Positions 62,532 to 64,000 are shown, counted from the stretch's first letter. The stretch is DNA of 64,000 nucleotides from Orientallactaga sibirica (GCA_036365145.1 JAEOAD010001413.1:2170001-2234000); one strand, 5' to 3'. Numbers and translations: made by a program. The notes: a model not told the origin generated them from the sequence alone.

Positions 62532-63768
62532 TTTTTTTTTTTTTTTTTTTTTTTTTGGTTTTGTGAGGTAGGGTCTCACTCTGGTCCAGGCTGACCTGGA
62601 ATTCACTATGTAGTCTCAGGGTGGCCTCGAACTCTCAGCGATCCTCCTCCCTCTGCCTCCCGAGTGCTGGGATTAAAGGCGTGCGCCACCACGCCCGGCT
62701 CTTTCTTTCTTTTTTTTTTTTTTTTTTGGTTTTTGCAAGGTAGGGTCTCACTCTGGTCCAGGCTGACCTGGAATTAACTATGTAGTCTCAGGGTGGCCTC
62801 GAACTCTCAGCGATCCTCCTACCTCTGCCTCCCGAGTGCTGGGATTAAAGGCGTGCACCACCACGCCCGGCTCTTTTTTTTTTTTTTAAAGCATTTTTAA
62901 CTCTTATTTATTTATTTGTAAGTAGAGAGAGAGACAGAAGAGAGTCAGACAGAGAGAGAATGGGCACGCCAGGGCTTCCAGCCACTGCAAACAAACCCCA
63001 GATGCATGTGCCCCTCGTGCATCTGGCTTACATGGGTCCTGGAGAATCGAACCAGGATTCTTAGGCTTTGCAGGCAAACTCCTTAACCGCTAAGCCATCT
63101 CTCCAGGCCTCCCCCCTCCCCACCCGTGCAGCAGTTTCTTTACAGAGGATCTTGTTCTAATATAGCTTCTTTCTGCCGTCTTTTCCCAGCCCTGTCCAAC
63201 TAGGCACCTCAGATCCCTCCCGGGCTGTGTCTGGCATCTCCTTACCTGTTGAATTGCTGCAGGTTTGGGTCAAGATGTAGGTACATGACCCTGTGAAGTC
63301 CATGCGCCTCTCATCAAAGGTGACATAATGAAGGTTTCCATAGACCAGGCAGGTAGCTGTGTCTAGCAAGGAGGGGAAGGGGGACCCGGGAAGTTTCCCC
63401 TATTACCCCATCATCGGACTGGGCGTCATATCCCAGTTCTTCCTCCGGGATACATGCCCAGCTCTTCGGATCCAGGGAAATCTGGGGACCCCAATGTCTC
63501 ACCCATTGTCACAGAGTAGTACAAATGCCCTGTGGTTGTAGGACTCTCATGTCAGCTTTGGGAAGAGGGAAATGTGAACAAAGTGTCTCACCCATTCTGA
63601 TAGCACAAGGGGGCGGGGGTGCTTACTATAGGGCTGGCATCCATACTGTCCGTTCTCCAGCTGGCACACGGCGTGGGTCCCACACCCAGAGGTCTGGCAC
63701 TCCAGCTGGCTACTGAGCAGGCAGCGACAATGCTCCGTGCAGTTGGGACTGTACCACTCCTCCCCAGG
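811..63768 (-). CDS. Zan: Zonadhesin (Zan), C-terminal part: D1-D4, EGF, transmembrane, tail
   Basis: Thirty-two coding exon segments on the minus strand join in frame into 1741 codons plus TAG. Every junction agrees in phase with its neighbour, and all introns are GT-AG. Domain order is TILa, then four VWD-C8-TIL-TILa modules, an EGF-like domain, a transmembrane helix and a short basic tail. Known biology: zonadhesin is a sperm acrosomal membrane protein that binds the zona pellucida species-selectively. Its MAM and mucin-like N-terminus would lie beyond 64000. The single EGF plus transmembrane end separates it from FCGBP, mucins and tectorin, which share D modules. No frameshift or stop interrupts the frame, so the gene looks functional here. 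D1 has an extra intron, D3 has lost the intron within C8, and the mouse-type D3 partial repeats are absent. Start codon and promoter are outside the window. Confidence 0.93.
958..1078 (-). CDS. Zan: Zan exon: transmembrane segment and basic tail
   Basis: A 121-bp exon (residues 1692-1731). It encodes a hydrophobic helix ([20 protein letters not shown]), then [11 protein letters not shown], a stop-transfer basic cluster. Acceptor is tgcacacag and donor AGGAG|GTAAGT. Phases fit the EGF exon and the last coding exon. A second, damaged copy of most of this exon lies at 2491-2568. Confidence 0.92.
1281..1510 (+). repeat. B2-like SINE with (TA)n tail
   Basis: It starts ctggagagatggcttagcag and has a tRNA-like A box and a B box (ggttcgattcc). 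It ends in a pure (TA) run at 1452-1505. Its duplicate is at 2778-3001. Confidence 0.85.
2491..2568 (-). pseudogene. Zan: Truncated second copy of the Zan transmembrane exon
   Basis: This copies plus-strand positions 1001-1078, lying between the EGF exon and the true transmembrane exon. It keeps the acceptor (tgcacacag) but has a 2-bp deletion that shifts frame after VVAILL. The junction removes the basic tail codons and the donor. It cannot encode a normal membrane anchor. Confidence 0.85.
3990..6610. repeat. Intron between EGF and TM exons: dense SINE cluster
   Basis: In order there are B2-like (-) at ~4040-4262, 4540-4745, 4860-5058, 5245-5482 and 5825-6015, with B1 (-) interleaved at ~4345-4440, 5090-5235, 5490-5637 and 5665-5820. 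B2-like (+) follow at ~6180-6370 and 6384-6605. Almost nothing unique remains. No exon-like signal was found. Confidence 0.8.
6610..7130. repeat. AT-rich low-complexity island with a B1 insertion
   Basis: A long run of irregular TATA/ATAT words (tatatgtaatatatgcc and relatives) is split by a B1 (+) at ~6856-7010. It ends ~130 bp from the EGF exon donor. No coding or RNA gene is seen. Confidence 0.75.
7260..7400 (-). CDS. Zan: Zan exon: EGF-like domain
   Basis: A 141-bp exon (residues 1645-1691) with [32 protein letters not shown] and a basic stretch (KLRRKP). It has six cysteines in EGF spacing. A single EGF just before the membrane is typical of zonadhesin. Donor is CCAG|GTGATA. The next coding exon is ~6.2 kb away. 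Confidence 0.94.
7401..8016. repeat. Intron TILa-EGF
   Basis: One B2-like SINE (-) at ~7585-7767. The rest is unique intron sequence with nothing recognisable. Confidence 0.75.
8017..8155 (-). CDS. Zan: Zan exon: D4 TILa domain
   Basis: A 139-bp exon (residues 1599-1644) with [16 protein letters not shown] and [15 protein letters not shown]. It has an N-F-T sequon. The intron to the TIL exon is only 104 bp. Confidence 0.91.
8260..8459 (-). CDS. Zan: Zan exon: D4 TIL domain
   Basis: A 200-bp exon (residues 1532-1598) with [39 protein letters not shown] and [12 protein letters not shown]. The donor AAG|GTCAGA is weak but in phase. Confidence 0.92.
8460..9875. repeat. Intron D4 C8-TIL: B1 and B2-like SINEs
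   Basis: Old B1 (+) at ~8612-8740, an old diverged SINE at ~8745-9075, B1 (+) at ~9080-9245, B2-like subfamily B (+) at ~9268-9490 with a CTCF-type core at 9393-9406, and B1 (-) at ~9500-9650. Confidence 0.78.
9393..9406 (+). promoter_or_regulatory. CTCF-type core motif in SINE (subfamily B)
   Basis: CCACTAGGTGGCGC fits CCASYAGRKGGCRS at all 14 positions. It lies in a B2-like SINE. Occupancy is unknown. Confidence 0.6.
9876..10015 (-). CDS. Zan: Zan exon: D4 C8, second part
   Basis: A 140-bp exon (residues 1485-1531) with [20 protein letters not shown] and ending DWRNQTHC, with an N-Q-T sequon. Acceptor is tgctgcag and donor TGTG|GTGAGA. Confidence 0.91.
10016..11030. repeat. Intron within D4 C8: B1 elements and (GGAA)n
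   Basis: B1 (+) at ~10170-10330, a (GGGA/GGAA) purine tract at ~10335-10457, and B1 (+) at ~10555-10690 with a long A run and then GGAA repeats to ~10747. A short (CGCA) run lies at ~10908-10935. Confidence 0.8.
11031..11207 (-). CDS. Zan: Zan exon: D4 C8, first part
   Basis: A 177-bp exon (residues 1426-1484). It opens with a glutamate/lysine-rich linker ([13 protein letters not shown]) and then has C8 sequence [19 protein letters not shown]. Donor is CACGA|GTGAGT. Confidence 0.91.
11390..12300 (+). repeat. Minisatellite array 1: ~53-bp ID-SINE-derived unit
   Basis: About 15 head-to-tail units contain tggctcagtggtagagc (Pol III A box) and cctagaatcccccagtgagg. The first three or four units are diverged and the middle ones nearly identical. 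The last unit (~12190-12300) continues into the ID SINE 3' half (ggccctagtttaatacccc), the B-box region missing from the other units. Confidence 0.9.
12338..12518 (-). CDS. Zan: Zan exon: D4 VWD, C-terminal end
   Basis: A 181-bp exon (residues 1366-1425) with [17 protein letters not shown], in which the first cysteine of the CGLC-type motif is leucine, then FGNSWEVKP. Acceptor is ttcctgcag and donor CCAAG|GTGATG. Confidence 0.92.
12519..14966. repeat. Intron D4 VWD: SINE cluster
   Basis: B2-like (-) at ~12710-12970 containing a (GAAA)n run at 12768-12815; B2-like B (-) at ~12990-13222 with a CTCF-type core; B1 (-) at ~13262-13418; B1 (+) at ~13602-13760; B2-like (+) at ~13783-13965; B2-like (-) at ~13978-14145; B1 (-) at ~14205-14350 and 14353-14500; B2-like (-) at ~14515-14707; older SINE remnants to ~14940. 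Confidence 0.8.
13085..13098 (-). promoter_or_regulatory. CTCF-type core motif in SINE (subfamily B)
   Basis: The minus strand reads CCACTAGGTGGCGC, a 14/14 match to the CTCF core consensus. Confidence 0.6.
14967..15096 (-). CDS. Zan: Zan exon: D4 VWD, second part
   Basis: A 130-bp exon (residues 1323-1365) with [16 protein letters not shown] and [16 protein letters not shown]. Acceptor is tttccag and donor CTAG|GTAAGC. Confidence 0.92.
15097..16315. repeat. Intron D4 VWD: SINEs
   Basis: B2-like (+) at ~15308-15540, B1 (-) at ~15660-15812, and B2-like (-) at ~15925-16115 with a short (CA)n. About 200 bp next to the VWD exon is unique. Confidence 0.78.
16316..16560 (-). CDS. Zan: Zan exon: D4 VWD, first part
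   Basis: A 245-bp exon (residues 1241-1322) with [19 protein letters not shown], a well kept GDP-Y-Y loop, ending FLKGLKVL. Donor is TTTTG|GTTAGT. It follows D3 TILa after only a 467-bp intron, so no extra partial D domains lie between D3 and D4. Confidence 0.93.
16561..17027. repeat. Short intron D3-D4: two B2-like SINEs
   Basis: B2-like (-) at ~16620-16765 and ~16785-16975 make up most of the intron. No partial D3 domain is present. Confidence 0.8.
17028..17190 (-). CDS. Zan: Zan exon: D3 TILa domain
   Basis: A 163-bp exon (residues 1187-1240) starting [16 protein letters not shown] and ending in a polar VKEKG stretch. The acceptor ctgcag just above 17190 is chosen over a second AG four bases inside, because only the first keeps phase 0 with the TIL exon. 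Donor is AAAG|GTAGAG. Confidence 0.89.
17191..18199. repeat. Intron D3 TIL-TILa: SINEs
   Basis: A 3' fragment of a B2-like SINE at ~17340-17430, B1 (+) at ~17443-17610, truncated B2-like (+) at ~17615-17750, and B1 (-) at ~17765-17912. The rest is unique. Confidence 0.75.
18200..18417 (-). CDS. Zan: Zan exon: D3 TIL domain
   Basis: A 218-bp exon (residues 1114-1186) with [33 protein letters not shown] and [14 protein letters not shown]. It is slightly longer than the other TIL exons because of an insert after the fourth cysteine. Donor is CCCG|GTGAGT. Confidence 0.92.
18418..20088. repeat. Intron D3 C8-TIL: SINEs
   Basis: Two B2-like (+) in tandem at ~18620-18830 and ~18835-19075, with a (CT)n tail in the first. 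Unique sequence spans 19085-19385. B1 (+) are at ~19390-19560, 19585-19770 and 19853-20010. Confidence 0.78.
20089..20429 (-). CDS. Zan: Zan exon: D3 complete C8 in one exon, with Asn/Asp-rich linker
   Basis: A 341-bp exon (residues 1000-1113). The first ~30 residues are an Asn/Asp/Gln/Ile repeat built from 18-21-bp units (about 20350-20425). The whole C8 domain follows, from [13 protein letters not shown] to PPWRNSTFC. In D1, D2 and D4 the same region is split over two exons, so an intron has been lost here or was never gained. Donor is TGCC|GTGAGT. Confidence 0.93.
20430..21940. repeat. Intron upstream of UFM1 retrocopy: SINEs
   Basis: B2-like (+) at ~20600-20790; B1 (+) at ~20800-20940 followed by A run and GAAA/GGAA repeats to 21018; B2-like B (-) at ~21140-21318 with a CTCF-type core; B2-like (-) at ~21545-21737; old B1 (+) at ~21808-21940 ending in poly-A. 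Confidence 0.75.
21178..21191 (-). promoter_or_regulatory. CTCF-type core motif in SINE (subfamily B)
   Basis: The minus strand reads CCACTAGGTGGCGC, 14/14, in an inverted B2-like SINE upstream of the UFM1 retrocopy. Confidence 0.6.
22016..22273 (+). CDS. Ufm1: UFM1-like ubiquitin-fold modifier, intact retrocopy frame
   Basis: An ATG-to-TAA frame of 85 codons, the usual length of UFM1. It contains [40 protein letters not shown] and [16 protein letters not shown]. Known biology: UFM1 is a ubiquitin-like modifier processed by UFSP proteases to expose Gly83, then conjugated through UBA5, UFC1 and UFL1, mainly at the ER. Here Gly83 is kept and the last residue is His where UFM1 usually has Cys; that residue is removed on maturation. 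No introns are present and the 5' UTR is retained, which marks a retrocopy. Several substitutions (for example Cys in ESTCF) suggest drift or changed function. Whether it is transcribed cannot be seen here. Confidence 0.8.
   Translation: MSKASFKITLTSDLQLPYKVFSVPESTCFTAVLQFAAEEFKVPAATSAIITKDGTGINPVQTAGNVFLKHGSELRIIPRGRVGSH
22348..22640 (+). repeat. B2-like SINE subfamily A with three B-box segments
   Basis: It starts ctggagagatggcttagggg. The 16-bp segment ggttccaatctccagc occurs three times in a row (22404, 22420, 22436). A CTCF-type core lies at 22504-22517. It is inserted in the UFM1 retrocopy 3' UTR and so is younger than it. Confidence 0.9.
22504..22517 (+). promoter_or_regulatory. CTCF-type core motif in SINE (subfamily A)
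   Basis: CCACAAGGGGGCGC, 13/14. The mismatch is A at the Y position. Confidence 0.55.
23465..25031. repeat. Rest of the UFM1-containing intron
   Basis: B1 (-) at ~23465-23620, with a near-copy of agaaactgtttt on each side (likely target duplication). B2-like A (-) at ~23670-23925. Unique sequence at ~23930-24530 may belong to the UFM1 3' UTR. B1 fragments in both orientations lie at ~24535-24705. (CA)n is at 24872-24904. Confidence 0.65.
25032..25156 (-). CDS. Zan: Zan exon: D3 VWD, C-terminal end
   Basis: A 125-bp exon (residues 959-999) with [16 protein letters not shown], where the CGLC-type motif reads CGVC, and FMNSWEDND. Donor is CCAAG|GTAGTG. The next exon is 4.6 kb away, across the intron that holds the UFM1 retrocopy. 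Confidence 0.9.
25157..26116. repeat. Intron D3 VWD: SINEs
   Basis: B1 (-) at ~25315-25470, B2-like (+) at ~25500-25668, B1 (-) at ~25680-25835, and an older B1-like (-) fragment at ~25845-25955. Confidence 0.75.
26117..26281 (-). CDS. Zan: Zan exon: D3 VWD, second part
   Basis: A 165-bp exon (residues 904-958), phase 0 on both sides, with [20 protein letters not shown] and [11 protein letters not shown]. It has an N-I-T sequon. Only 103 bp of intron separates it from the previous exon. Confidence 0.9.
26385..26632 (-). CDS. Zan: Zan exon: D3 VWD, first part
   Basis: A 248-bp exon (residues 821-903), the same length as its D2 counterpart. The opening reads [14 protein letters not shown], so the GDPHY calcium-loop residues are replaced. 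It ends in [10 protein letters not shown]. The phase matches both neighbours. Confidence 0.92.
26633..27887. repeat. Intron D2 TILa-D3 VWD: SINEs
   Basis: Old B1 (+) remnants at ~26868-26990, (TCTG)n at ~27030-27058, an old SINE at ~27065-27200, B1 (+) fragments at ~27245-27350, and B1 (+) at ~27413-27580. The last ~200 bp before the TILa exon is GC-rich unique sequence. Confidence 0.68.
27888..28032 (-). CDS. Zan: Zan exon: D2 TILa domain
   Basis: A 145-bp exon (residues 773-820) with [17 protein letters not shown] and [16 protein letters not shown]. It has an N-I-T sequon. Acceptor is ccccacag and donor TCAG|GTAAAG. Confidence 0.91.
28033..29211. repeat. Intron D2 TIL-TILa: SINEs and polypyrimidine tract
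   Basis: CT-rich sequence at 28100-28210. B2-like A (-) at ~28245-28500 with two B-box segments. B2-like (-) at ~28548-28760. A polypyrimidine tract at ~28762-28992 ends in pure (TTCT)n from ~28925. Confidence 0.8.
29212..29420 (-). CDS. Zan: Zan exon: D2 TIL domain
   Basis: A 209-bp exon (residues 703-772) with [34 protein letters not shown] and [13 protein letters not shown]. Cysteine spacing fits TIL. Acceptor is tttctcag and donor CACCTG|GTGAGA. Confidence 0.93.
29421..33077. repeat. Intron D2 C8-TIL: SINEs and purine/pyrimidine tracts
   Basis: (CCTT)n at ~29530-29585 and CT-rich to 29730. A fold-back SINE pair at ~29735-30065. B2-like (+) at ~30190-30335. B1 (+) at ~30363-30490, 30535-30690, 30770-30930 and (old) 31025-31160. 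B2-like A (+) at ~31235-31470. B1 (+) at ~31485-31640. B2-like (+) at ~31645-31855. B2-like (-) at ~31975-32178. Old SINE pieces to 32500. B2-like A (-) at ~32560-32790. B1 (+) fragment at ~32790-32905. (GAA/GGA)n at ~32918-33006. Confidence 0.75.
31360..31373 (+). promoter_or_regulatory. CTCF-type core motif in SINE (subfamily A)
   Basis: CCACAAGGGGGCGC, 13/14 to the core consensus. Confidence 0.55.
33078..33254 (-). CDS. Zan: Zan exon: D2 C8, second part
   Basis: A 177-bp exon (residues 644-702). It starts [19 protein letters not shown] and ends DWRNSTFC, the usual end of C8, with an N-S-T sequon. Donor is TGCC|GTGAGT. Confidence 0.93.
33750..33763 (+). promoter_or_regulatory. CTCF-type core motif in SINE (subfamily A)
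   Basis: CCACAAGGGGGCGC, 13/14. It faces the minus-strand site at 35769-35782 in convergent orientation. Confidence 0.55.
35769..35782 (-). promoter_or_regulatory. CTCF-type core motif in SINE (subfamily B)
   Basis: The minus strand reads CCACTAGGTGGCGC, 14/14, in a truncated B2-like SINE 235 bp from a Zan exon. Confidence 0.6.
36017..36111 (-). CDS. Zan: Zan exon: D2 C8, first part
   Basis: A 95-bp exon (residues 612-643) with [15 protein letters not shown] and ILTNP, the start of the C8 domain. It has an N-I-T sequon. Acceptor is ttgtttag and donor GTCG|GTAAGA. Confidence 0.9.
36112..36825. repeat. Intron D2 VWD-C8
   Basis: B2-like (-) at ~36140-36308. An older SINE with an ID-like (-) end lies at ~36390-36605 (gctctgtcaactgagccac). 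The rest is unique. Confidence 0.68.
36826..36937 (-). CDS. Zan: Zan exon: D2 VWD, C-terminal end
   Basis: A 112-bp exon (residues 575-612) starting [15 protein letters not shown], with LGIAWK where other modules have LGNSW. An internal GTAGCT (36875-36880) could look like a donor, but using it breaks the frame of the next exon. The GTAAGC donor at 36820-36825 keeps it. Confidence 0.9.
36938..37637. repeat. Intron D2 VWD: (TATG)n and B1
   Basis: (TATG)n at ~37091-37142, SINE fragments at 37145-37330, and B1 (-) at ~37337-37492. Confidence 0.8.
37638..37818 (-). CDS. Zan: Zan exon: D2 VWD, second part
   Basis: A 181-bp exon (residues 515-575) with [28 protein letters not shown] and [11 protein letters not shown]. 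It holds the only intact CGLC motif among the four D modules of this gene; in VWF-type proteins CGLC is linked to disulfide exchange. Donor is TGTG|GTGAGC. Confidence 0.93.
37819..41696. repeat. Intron D2 VWD: large SINE cluster
   Basis: B2-like A (+) at ~37977-38215; B2-like (+) at ~38246-38455; B1 (+) at ~38487-38630 and 38655-38795; B2-like (+) at ~38828-39000; B2-like (-) at ~39035-39210, 39250-39472 and 39490-39680; old elements to 40180; (AAT)n at 40187-40220; B2-like B (+) at ~40222-40415; B2-like (-) at ~40450-40672; a B1 remnant at 40712-40817; (AAAT)n at 40820-40873; B1 (+) at ~41030-41160 and 41165-41320; B2-like A (+) at ~41367-41620. Confidence 0.76.
40712..40817 (+). repeat. Heavily deleted B1 remnant with 17-bp target duplication
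   Basis: The sequence aataagaccagtcttgc is present on both sides (about 40712 and 40801). Between them are only short B1 pieces (actcgggaggca, attccaggtca) and a ~40-bp A run. Direct repeats plus an A tail show L1-type retroposition. Confidence 0.75.
41697..41944 (-). CDS. Zan: Zan exon: D2 VWD, first part
   Basis: A 248-bp exon (residues 432-514) with the canonical [11 protein letters not shown] calcium-loop motif and ending LIKGQKVM. The donor reads ATG|GTGCGC, which is off-consensus after GT. Phase and protein continuity (VM joined to VNGHRV) support it. The exon is immediately flanked by a SINE with a poly-A run at 41598-41620. Confidence 0.9.
41945..43398. repeat. Intron D1 TILa-D2 VWD: SINEs
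   Basis: B1 (-) at ~41998-42145 and 42200-42347; CT-rich tract at ~42360-42430; B2-like (-) at ~42612-42806; B2-like B (-) at ~42830-43055 with a CTCF-type core; B1 (-) at ~43097-43270. Confidence 0.78.
42917..42930 (-). promoter_or_regulatory. CTCF-type core motif in SINE (subfamily B)
   Basis: The minus strand reads CCACTAGGTGGCGC, 14/14. Confidence 0.6.
43399..43540 (-). CDS. Zan: Zan exon: D1 TILa domain
   Basis: A 142-bp exon (residues 385-431) starting [16 protein letters not shown] and ending ENGIYGC-like ([10 protein letters not shown]). An AG four bases into the exon could compete as acceptor but would shift the frame. Donor is CAAG|GTGAGC. Confidence 0.91.
43541..44710. repeat. 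Intron D1 TIL-TILa, part 1: SINEs
   Basis: Old B1-type (+) at ~43670-43770 and ~43790-43905; B1 (+) at ~43920-44060 and 44068-44205; B2-like A (+) at ~44222-44462; (AAAT)n at ~44478-44532; B1 (+) at ~44541-44690. Confidence 0.75.
44344..44357 (+). promoter_or_regulatory. CTCF-type core motif in SINE (subfamily A)
   Basis: CCACAAGGGGGCGC, 13/14. Confidence 0.55.
44711..45240. repeat. Mosaic of interleaved B2-like and B1 fragments
   Basis: Short pieces of B2-like (ggaggccctggc, accattctcttt) and B1 (ccaccctgagactac, aattccaggtcagcctgg) are mixed with unrelated words. The motif aaataaatatttttgaaaagctggagg occurs twice (near 44890 and 45060). The layout fits neither SINE family. Confidence 0.6.
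45241..45640. repeat. B2-like (+) and B1 (+)
   Basis: B2-like at ~45256-45470 with an (AAAT)n tail. B1 at ~45498-45638, whose A tail is missing where the next insertion begins. Confidence 0.78.
45641..46008 (+). pseudogene. 5'-truncated retrocopy of an unidentified mRNA 3' end
   Basis: About 350 bp of A/T-rich single-copy-looking sequence ends with AATAAA (45970-45975) and a run of ~20 A, the structure of a retroposed mRNA 3' end. I do not recognise the parent gene. No open frame of note. Confidence 0.65.
46009..46666. repeat. SINE remnants and (CA)n
   Basis: A short B2-like (+) remnant at ~46010-46110, B1 (+) at ~46137-46285, then old SINE-like sequence with (CA)n at ~46501-46526. Confidence 0.65.
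46667..47039 (+). mobile_element. Solo LTR of an endogenous retrovirus (class II-like)
   Basis: A 373-bp element begins TGTCTGG and ends CCAACA (TG...CA), with CTGAGC on both sides (46661-46666 and 47040-47045), a 6-bp target duplication. It holds an AATAAA in 'gctaaataaatgag' and a U5-like 'ggagtctgtgtcgtgactc'. Six-base duplications are usual for class II (ERVK/IAP-like) elements. No internal viral genes are present. It sits within the first bases of a B1 (47040-47180), so it is younger than that B1. Confidence 0.82.
47040..48684. repeat. Intron D1 TIL-TILa, part 2: SINEs and (GGAA)n
   Basis: B1 (+) rest at 47040-47180; old B1 at ~47280-47398; B2-like B (+) at ~47412-47635 with a CTCF-like core; B2-like A (+) at ~47908-48132; (GGAA)n at ~48135-48228; old B1 pieces to 48400; an old SINE (+) at ~48430-48570; (CA)n at ~48575-48604. 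Confidence 0.72.
48685..49810 (+). repeat. Minisatellite array 2: ~53-bp ID-SINE-derived unit
   Basis: About 21 units, the longest of the three arrays. The first unit is close to an ID 5' end (ggttatagctcagtggtagag). The last (~49730-49805) runs into the ID B-box part (ggccctgggttccatgccc) and an A-rich tail. Unit length varies by a few bases and one unit (~48845) is short. Confidence 0.92.
49811..50126. repeat. Purine-rich simple repeats before the D1 TIL exon
   Basis: (AAAG)n and (GGGA)n at 49806-49890 and (GA)n at ~49918-49948. The rest is short unique sequence. Confidence 0.75.
50127..50329 (-). CDS. Zan: Zan exon: D1 TIL domain
   Basis: A 203-bp exon (residues 317-384). It reads [18 protein letters not shown], later [11 protein letters not shown], and ends in [14 protein letters not shown], a textbook TIL (trypsin-inhibitor-like) cysteine pattern. 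Acceptor is tccacag and donor TTTCAG|GTAAGT. Confidence 0.93.
50330..51500. repeat. Intron D1 C8-TIL: SINEs
   Basis: Short B1 (+) fragment at ~50370-50430 merged with a B2 3' end; B2-like (+) at ~50542-50765; A-rich tract at 50800-50850; B2-like (+) at ~50957-51165; B1 (-) at ~51245-51392. Confidence 0.73.
51501..51670 (-). CDS. Zan: Zan exon: D1 C8, second part
   Basis: A 170-bp exon (residues 260-317) with [15 protein letters not shown] and ending in GPQYC, which completes the C8 domain. Acceptor is tctctcag and donor TGCC|GTGAGT. Only 97 bp of intron separates it from the preceding exon. Confidence 0.92.
51768..51878 (-). CDS. Zan: Zan exon: D1 C8, first part
   Basis: A 111-bp exon (residues 223-260) with CEKKTEEA and then [16 protein letters not shown], the start of a C8 (eight-cysteine) domain. 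Donor is TTTGA|GTACGG, which is weak, but the phase fits the next exon exactly. Confidence 0.88.
51879..53060. repeat. Intron D1 VWD-C8, part 1: SINEs
   Basis: B1 (-) at ~52005-52155. B2-like (-) at ~52195-52400, 52430-52636, 52660-52852 and (diverged) 52870-53015. Confidence 0.77.
53100..53697 (-). repeat. Minisatellite array 3: ID-derived unit, inverted
   Basis: About 10 units of the same ~53-bp repeat, read on the minus strand, that is, in the direction of Zan transcription. The ID B-box half is at ~53105-53165, so the array has the same polarity relative to the SINE as the other two. Units near 53400-53480 are damaged. Confidence 0.9.
56155..56760. repeat. Mosaic segment with ~140-bp duplication and mixed B1/B2 words
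   Basis: tcagtcaattttaaa and the following ~50 bp occur at ~56163 and ~56305. The rest alternates B1 phrases (gaggccaccctga, aaggtcagcctgggct) with inverted B2 phrases (aacaaactccagatgcata, gagtcctggagaatcaagcc) every 15-40 bp. Confidence 0.6.
57405..57418 (+). promoter_or_regulatory. CTCF-type core motif in SINE (subfamily A variant)
   Basis: CCACCAGAGGGCGC, 14/14. It is the only subfamily A copy here with C at the position where the others have A. Confidence 0.6.
57944..58087 (-). CDS. Zan: Zan exon: D1 VWD, part 4
   Basis: A 144-bp exon (residues 175-223) with the VWD C-terminal motif [17 protein letters not shown] and then the conserved LGNSWR segment that leads into C8. The CGLC-type motif reads CGFC. 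Donor is AAAGA|GTGAGT; the split GAG codon is completed by the next exon. Confidence 0.92.
58088..60743. repeat. Intron D1 VWD: SINEs
   Basis: Unique to ~58390. B1 (-) at ~58397-58572; B2-like B (-) at ~58590-58812; old SINE at 58820-58990; B1 (-) at ~59010-59160; B2-like (+) at ~59430-59640; (CA)n at ~59848-59881; B2-like (+) at ~59925-60120; B2-like A (+) at ~60172-60430; unique at ~60475-60743. Confidence 0.75.
60744..60889 (-). CDS. Zan: Zan exon: D1 VWD, part 3
   Basis: A 146-bp exon (residues 127-175), phase 0 in and phase 2 out. It contains [19 protein letters not shown], matching the 'F-G-L-x-V-x-W-D-G' core found in VWD domains. Acceptor is tgccag and donor TCCAG|GTGAGC. Confidence 0.9.
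61080..61204 (-). CDS. Zan: Zan exon: D1 VWD, part 2
   Basis: A 125-bp exon (residues 85-126), entering with two bases and ending in phase 0. It encodes beta-strand sequence that includes [20 protein letters not shown], typical of mid-VWD. Acceptor is cacccag and donor ACGG|GTGAGC. Confidence 0.88.
61205..63245. repeat. Intron D1 VWD: SINEs
   Basis: B1 (-) at ~61400-61553; B2-like (-) at ~61585-61722 (internally deleted) and ~61755-61937; B1 (-) at ~61960-62105; old SINE at 62120-62360; (TTTC)n at 62495-62530; B1 (-) at ~62540-62700 and 62712-62870; B2-like (-) at ~62895-63105. Confidence 0.75.
63246..63356 (-). CDS. Zan: Zan exon: D1 VWD, part 1
   Basis: A 111-bp exon (residues 48-84) that opens the D1 VWD domain with [13 protein letters not shown]. 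The usual GDPHY calcium-loop motif is altered to GNLHY. Donor is AACAG|GTAAGG. In D2, D3 and D4 this part of VWD shares one 245-248-bp exon with the next piece, so D1 carries an additional intron. Confidence 0.9.
63627..63768 (-). CDS. Zan: Zan exon: TILa domain before D1
   Basis: A 142-bp exon, phase 0 in and phase 1 out, residues 1-47 of the visible protein. It starts [10 protein letters not shown] and is cysteine-rich, with a CxC pair, ending the module upstream of D1. Acceptor is cctctcag and donor GTAAGC. An N-C-T glycosylation sequon is present. The exon has the same length and phase as the TILa exon at 43399-43540, which supports the boundaries. Confidence 0.9.
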
Positions 63769-64000
63769 CTGAGAGGACAATGGATCAGCAATGATAAAGA
63801 CAGAGCTCTCGGGCCCTCCTCCCTCCTCCTCCTCCCTCCTCCTCCACTGTCCCTAGGTGACAGGTGGCTCTCCCAAGCACAGACCCAATCTCGCTCACAC
63901 TTCCTCTTCCTATCACACACCTGGTGTTTCTGATGGTGACATTTTTGTTTGTTTGTTTTGTTTTTGTTTTTTTGAGGTAGGGTCTCACTCTAGCCCAGGC
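63769..64000. repeat. Partial intron at right edge
   Basis: Unique sequence with a CCT-rich stretch, then the start of a B1 (-) from ~63945, cut by the window edge. The next Zan exon is outside. Confidence 0.7.

Noticed and set aside
811..63768. Identity as FCGBP, a mucin or alpha-tectorin, which also contain D modules
   Set aside because: The C-terminus has one EGF domain, a transmembrane helix and a basic tail, which fits zonadhesin and not the other families.

Overview
The window is mammalian nuclear DNA from a rodent. It has spliced minus-strand exons with GT/AG borders in an intron background packed with rodent SINEs: B1 (7SL-derived), B2-like tRNA-derived SINEs and ID-type SINEs. The B1 and B2-like consensus here differs from mouse and rat. 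It suggests a non-murid myomorph, and a jerboa-like dipodoid is my best guess; this species guess is inference only.

One host gene fills the window. It lies on the minus strand, from beyond the right edge (exon at 63768) to a poly(A) signal near 664-669. I assembled 32 coding exon segments and one probable 3'-UTR exon by matching splice sites, phases and protein domains. They join without a stop into 1741 codons plus a TAG. The order is TILa (end of an upstream module), four complete VWD-C8-TIL-TILa modules (D1 63356-43399, D2 41944-27888, D3 26632-17028, D4 16560-8017), one EGF-like domain (7260-7400), a transmembrane segment with a basic tail (958-1078), and a short last coding exon (811-854). 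This is the architecture of zonadhesin (Zan), the sperm acrosomal protein that binds the egg zona pellucida. The N-terminal MAM and mucin-like parts would lie to the right of the window.

The introns hold four kinds of structure. (1) There are well over a hundred B1, B2-like and ID SINEs. (2) There are three minisatellite arrays of a ~53-bp unit from an internally deleted ID SINE (11.39-12.30, 48.68-49.81 and, inverted, 53.10-53.70 kb). (3) Retroposed genes include a UFM1 retrocopy with an intact 85-codon frame (22016-22273, plus strand), an unidentified 3'-UTR retrocopy (45.64-46.01 kb) and a solo LTR nested in a B1 (46667-47039). (4) A ~1.49-kb tandem duplication at 1.0-4.0 kb copied part of the transmembrane exon.

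The most notable pattern is that two B2-like SINE subfamilies carry near-perfect or perfect matches to the CTCF core motif. About fifteen copies lie across this one gene. One of these subfamilies also varies in the number of its 16-bp Pol III B-box segment. Several short regions are patchworks of B1 and B2 pieces and may be assembly artefacts.
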